NCBI GenBank assembly: GCA_902494135.1
Contig: CABUSE010000050.1
Span: 1-8,889, forward strand
Length of the DNA stretch: 8,889 bases
Direction of reading: 5' to 3'
Source of the DNA: an uncultured Collinsella sp.
GTDB taxonomy: Bacteria; Actinomycetota; Coriobacteriia; Coriobacteriales; Coriobacteriaceae
Shown: positions 6,358-8,889 of the stretch, in pieces
Layout: each line of letters starts with the position of its first letter
Position numbering within the stretch: the stretch's first letter is position 1
Position numbers and translations under genes: made by a program
Notes under the pieces: model-generated
The model's database searches: none
What the model saw: the letters and a program-made list of their open reading frames with translations, nothing else
Told to the model about the DNA's origin: nothing

Positions 6358-6436
6358 CCCGCAGCGCATCACTTGCCGCTCCGCTCATCTGCGTACGGCA
6401 AAGGCGCAGGTATGTGATGGTGATAAACGCCTAGGC

Positions 6437-7270
6437 CTACTCCTGGGGCATAGCCGGCATGGCCACCGTGGCACCCGGGTCCTCGCCGGCGCCGTCCACG
6501 AGCGGCAGACCGCCCTCATGCGCAGGTCCTGCCGGAACCGTCGCCGCACCGCCAAAGACGGCAGCGGAGGCCTCGTGGTTCTCGGCAACCGCACCCTCGG
6601 TATCAATCGCCACCTGGGGCTCGTCGTCAAAGTTGGGGACGCCCTGGGGCTCGGTGGGAACGGGCCCGGCGGTCGCATCGGCAACGGGCTCGGCGTCGAC
6701 CGGCACATCGCCCTCGTCAGCGCCCTCGTCCTCGGCAGCATCTTCGCCGTTCGCAGCGGCGACGGCCTCGTGAGGATCCTTGCCCTCGGCCTCGGCGCGC
6801 ATGCCCAGCACCAGGTTGCGCAGGCCCGCGACCGTGCCTTCCACGTCAGGGGCAGGCTGGTCGGCGTGCAGATAGGCCCAGTCCATCATAAAGGTGGCCG
6901 AAGACAGCGCGCCGATGGCCAGCGCGTCGTCGGGGCACGAAAGCTCAACCTCAAAGACGCGCTCGTCGTGCTCGCTTACGCGCGTGCGGCCGCACGAGAT
7001 GCTACCGGCAAGACCGGTCTCGTTCATGAGCTCGACCGTCACGTGCTCCAGCAGATGGCAGAGCTCGGTCTGACCCATGCAGTCCTGGAACTCGCGGCCG
7101 GAATCGCCCAGGCACAGGTGCTTGGCAATCGCGGGCACCAGGTAGTACACGCGCGCCGTGGCCTCGATGTCCTCCGAGGTCATGAGCGGCATGCCGGGGT
7201 TCACCAGCACGTGCGCGCAGATCTTGTCCTCGCTGACGGTGACCTTAAGGATGTTGAACAGGCCTGCCAT
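6437..7270 (-). CDS. Stand-alone cyanophycin-synthetase-like N-terminal domain protein
   Basis: 277 residues, no signal peptide or membrane helix. Residues 1-155 resemble the N-terminal domain of cyanophycin synthetase (CphA). HLLEHVTVEL (72-81) matches the CphA HIVEHVALEL signature, and CGRTRV (93-98) followed by VFEVEL (105-110) matches GFGRTRET...VVYEY. The flanking spacing also agrees, including a final segment DVEGTVAGLRNLV (142-154). Neither the ATP-grasp nor the Mur-ligase-like domain follows. Residues 156-277 are instead a disordered, acidic Ala/Glu/Pro/Gly-rich tail. In CphA the N-domain is thought to help hold the growing polymer; the role of a free copy is unknown. The ATG has GGGGAG about 5 nt upstream. 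It begins 24 bp after the CNNM/CorC gene and is probably co-transcribed with it. I see no terminator after it. The relationship rests on motif recall, not a search. Confidence 0.72.
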   Translation of the reverse strand: MAGLFNILKVTVSEDKICAHVLVNPGMPLMTSEDIEATARVYYLVPAIAKHLCLGDSGREFQDCMGQTELCHLLEHVTVELMNETGLAGSISCGRTRVSEHDERVFEVELSCPDDALAIGALSSATFMMDWAYLHADQPAPDVEGTVAGLRNLVLGMRAEAEGKDPHEAVAAANGEDAAEDEGADEGDVPVDAEPVADATAGPVPTEPQGVPNFDDEPQVAIDTEGAVAENHEASAAVFGGAATVPAGPAHEGGLPLVDGAGEDPGATVAMPAMPQE

Positions 7271-7294
7271 AACTCTCCCCTACTCTTCCTTGTC

Positions 7295-8668
7295 CTACTC
7301 GTCGCCGTCGTGCGGATTCGCGGAACCCGCACCCGACGTCGTCGGCTCGTCTACCGAAGACTCGGAATCCTTCTTATCGGTTTCGGCCGGAGCGATCACG
7401 CGAATGAGCGAGATGCGCTGGCCACGCATCGACTGCACTTTAAACTTGTACCCCGCGACCTCAAACACCTCTCCGATGTCGGGCACCGAGTCGCAAAGCT
7501 CCAAAATCCAGCCGGCGATGGTCTCATAATCATCGCTTTCCTCGAGCGGCCAACCAAGCTCAATCGCGTCATCGCACGAAAAACGCCCATCAACGAGCCA
7601 CTCGCGGCGCGAAAGGCGCGTGAGATACTTGTTGTCGGGGTCGAACTCGTCCTCGATCTCGCCGACGATCTCCTCGACGATGTCCTCGATGGTGATGATG
7701 CCGGCCGTGCCGCCGTACTCGTCCACGACCACCACGATCTGGTCGTGCGAGGTCTGCATCTCGGACAGCAGCGGCAGGATGTCCTTGGTGTCGGGCACAA
7801 AGGTGGCGTCGCGCAAAAAGCCGGCGATGGGTTGGTCGCCCTTGCCGTCGAGCGCGGGCTGAATCAGGTCCTTGATGTGCGCGATGCCGGCGACGTTGTC
7901 GGGATCCTCGTGATAGACGGGGATGCGGCTAAAGCCGGTCTGGCGCATGGTGGACAGCACATCGGCGACCGTCTCGTCGTCCTCGCACATGGTGGTGTCC
8001 ACGCGCGGCACCATGACCTCGCGGGCAACGGTGTCGCCCAGGTCGAAGATCTCGTGGATCATGCGCTTTTCCTCGTCGAGCAGGTCGTCCTGCTCCGAGA
8101 CCATGTACTTGATCTCTTCTTCCGAGACGTTCTGGCGGTCGTCGGCACTCTTGATGCGCAGGATACGGGCCAGGCCATCGGAGCAAGCACCAGTTAGCCA
8201 CACGAGCGGACGGGCGATCTTTTGGAAAAACGACAACGGCCCCACAACCTGCTTGGACACGCCTTCGGCGTTGGCCAGGCCGATGCGCTTGGGCACAAGC
8301 TCGCCGATCACAATGGACACGAAGGCGACCGCGACGGTGATGATGACCGGCGCCAGGCCGCGCGCGATGGCGGAGAGCGGCGCGATGCCAAAGCTCATGA
8401 GCCACGTGGCGAGCGGGTCTGACAGACTCGTCGAGGCGACGGCGGACGAGGCGAAGCCCACGAGTGTGATGGCGACCTGGATGGTGGCGAGCAGCTGGTC
8501 GGAGTCGGCAGCCAGCTTAATGGCACGCTCGGCGCGCTTGTCGCCTTCCTCGGCCTCATGCTCCAGCACGGCGCGCTTGGCCGTGGTGAGCGCCATCTCG
8601 GACATAGAGAAGTAGCCGTTGATGAGGGTCAAAACGAGGGTGGTGATAAGGGAGATGGTTATGTCCAT
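7295..8668 (-). CDS. CNNM/CorC-family (hemolysin C-like) transporter
   Basis: 457 residues with the full family layout. A DUF21/CNNM membrane domain (1-175) has an N-terminal helix, NGYFSMSEMAL (17-27, the family S-x-x-E-x-A-L signature) and GELVPKRIG (122-130). A CBS pair follows (215-335, including VVVDEYGGTAGIITIEDIVEEIVGEI at 313-338 with the invariant DEYGG). A CorC_HlyC domain spans 350-426, then an acidic tail (430-457). Bacterial members such as CorC and MpfA are linked to Mg2+ export or Mg2+ resistance, and the CBS pair binds ATP-Mg. Despite the 'hemolysin' label, ion transport is the likely role. The ATG at 8668 has no close ribosome binding site; GGAGG lies 15 nt upstream, within a possible small hairpin. 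It precedes the CphA-N-like gene in an apparent operon. Confidence 0.93.
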   Translation of the reverse strand: MDITISLITTLVLTLINGYFSMSEMALTTAKRAVLEHEAEEGDKRAERAIKLAADSDQLLATIQVAITLVGFASSAVASTSLSDPLATWLMSFGIAPLSAIARGLAPVIITVAVAFVSIVIGELVPKRIGLANAEGVSKQVVGPLSFFQKIARPLVWLTGACSDGLARILRIKSADDRQNVSEEEIKYMVSEQDDLLDEEKRMIHEIFDLGDTVAREVMVPRVDTTMCEDDETVADVLSTMRQTGFSRIPVYHEDPDNVAGIAHIKDLIQPALDGKGDQPIAGFLRDATFVPDTKDILPLLSEMQTSHDQIVVVVDEYGGTAGIITIEDIVEEIVGEIEDEFDPDNKYLTRLSRREWLVDGRFSCDDAIELGWPLEESDDYETIAGWILELCDSVPDIGEVFEVAGYKFKVQSMRGQRISLIRVIAPAETDKKDSESSVDEPTTSGAGSANPHDGDE

Positions 8669-8705
8669 CGGGAGTTTCTCGAACCTCCAAGATTCGGGAC
8701 GTCGG

Positions 8706-8733
8706 ATTAAAACGTTGGTGGCGGATACGGCAA
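8706..8733 (-). promoter_or_regulatory. Candidate promoter of the CNNM/CorC operon
   Basis: On the minus strand TTGCCG (8733-8728, 4/6) and TTTAAT (8711-8706, 5/6) are 16 nt apart, in the 108-bp gap after the hemolysin III gene. Transcription would start near 8699, giving a leader of about 30 nt. Confidence 0.45.
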
Positions 8734-8776
8734 TTGCACTGGCGACCGAGCGGGGGCACGGGCGCTGGCGTGGTCG

Positions 8777-8889
8777 CTAGATTACGAAGAGGATCACCGC
8801 CATGAACTGGAAGATGCTGCCGGCGAGCACCCACAGGTGAAACACGCTGTGCAGATAGCGCACGTTTTTGGCGATATAGAACGGCACGC
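8777..8889 (-). CDS. Hemolysin III family protein, C-terminal end only
   Basis: Thirty-six codons and a TAG stop; the rest lies beyond the right edge, and the first two bases at the edge belong to a split codon. The peptide is hydrophobic. It contains YLHSVFHLWVLAGSIFQFMA, which matches the conserved last helix of hemolysin III/YqfA and PAQR-related proteins (H-S-x-x-H-x-x-V-x-x-G-S), including the two histidines that help bind zinc in PAQR-type proteins. These are seven-helix membrane proteins; bacterial members are linked to membrane homeostasis, and the hemolysin name is historical. No intrinsic terminator is visible in the 108 bp after it. Confidence 0.82.
   Translation of the reverse strand, partial: VPFYIAKNVRYLHSVFHLWVLAGSIFQFMAVILFVI

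Noticed and set aside
6301..6372. Longer YtxH-like protein starting at 6372.
   Set aside because: The extra 24 residues are Arg/Gly/His-rich and unlike the family. The region contains the TATAAT element and the ribosome binding site for the shorter start.
6365..6420. Inverted segments CATCAC/GTGATG and TTGCCG/CGGCAA as a terminator for the CphA-N-like gene.
   Set aside because: The two pairs are unevenly spaced, leaving a large internal asymmetry, and no U-tract follows.
6149..8197. A very long (682-codon) open frame on the plus strand.
   Set aside because: It lies antisense to the CphA-N-like and CNNM/CorC genes, whose proteins have clear family motifs. The plus-strand product is an Arg/His/Gly/Leu-rich composition with no recognisable domain, as expected from the opposite strand of GC-rich genes.
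8556..8834. A 92-codon minus-strand open frame spanning the gap between the CNNM/CorC and hemolysin III genes.
   Set aside because: It overlaps the ends of both well-supported genes in another frame, and its product shows no motif or hydrophobic pattern.

Overview
The window is a high-GC bacterial chromosome segment. Every gene I can support is on the minus strand. The gene content points to an actinobacterium of the class Coriobacteriia, with a Collinsella-like gut bacterium as my best guess: an Nramp-related magnesium transporter of the type described from Eggerthella, PRC-barrel plus MgtE_N/CBS proteins, and TTG and GTG starts. The genus is inference and I ran no search.

Layout, reading minus-strand transcription from right to left. 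The right edge holds the last 36 codons of a hemolysin III (PAQR-like) membrane protein (8777-8889). A promoter-like sequence follows, then a two-gene unit: a CNNM/CorC-type transporter (7295-8668) and, 24 bp later, a protein (6437-7270) whose first 155 residues resemble the N-terminal domain of cyanophycin synthetase without any of that enzyme's catalytic domains. A consensus TATAAT then starts a second unit of a YtxH-like small membrane protein (5911-6300) and a two-repeat PRC-barrel protein (5156-5911). These two are coupled by a TAATG overlap and followed by a GC-rich terminator hairpin. Next is a membrane-anchored NodB-type polysaccharide deacetylase (3677-5083) that lacks the usual metal-binding histidines. 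A 328-bp intergenic region follows, with a REP-like repeat, an extended -10 promoter and a long structured leader. It leads into a PRC/MgtE_N/CBS/membrane protein (1504-3348) and an Nramp-related transporter (233-1495), which ends at a strong intrinsic terminator (181-213). The left 180 bp is AT-rich and gene-free, and may be the promoter region of a gene beyond the window.

How the genes fit together. Magnesium handling is the recurring theme. The Nramp-related transporter carries the substitutions expected of the Mg2+-transporting (NRMT) branch: DAGG for DPGN, and Ala for Met in helix 6. It is probably co-transcribed with a protein that has the MgtE Mg2+-sensing cytosolic domains on a membrane domain lacking the MgtE pore signatures. 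That suggests a sensor or regulator paired with a transporter. The CNNM/CorC protein, from a family linked to Mg2+ efflux, is encoded 4 kb away. The PRC-barrel, YtxH and deacetylase genes point to a separate cell-envelope function.

I see no tRNA, rRNA, CRISPR array, insertion sequence or phage gene. The most unusual items are the stand-alone cyanophycin-synthetase-like N-domain protein, the MgtE-like sensor/NRMT pair with its structured leader, and the degenerate deacetylase active site.
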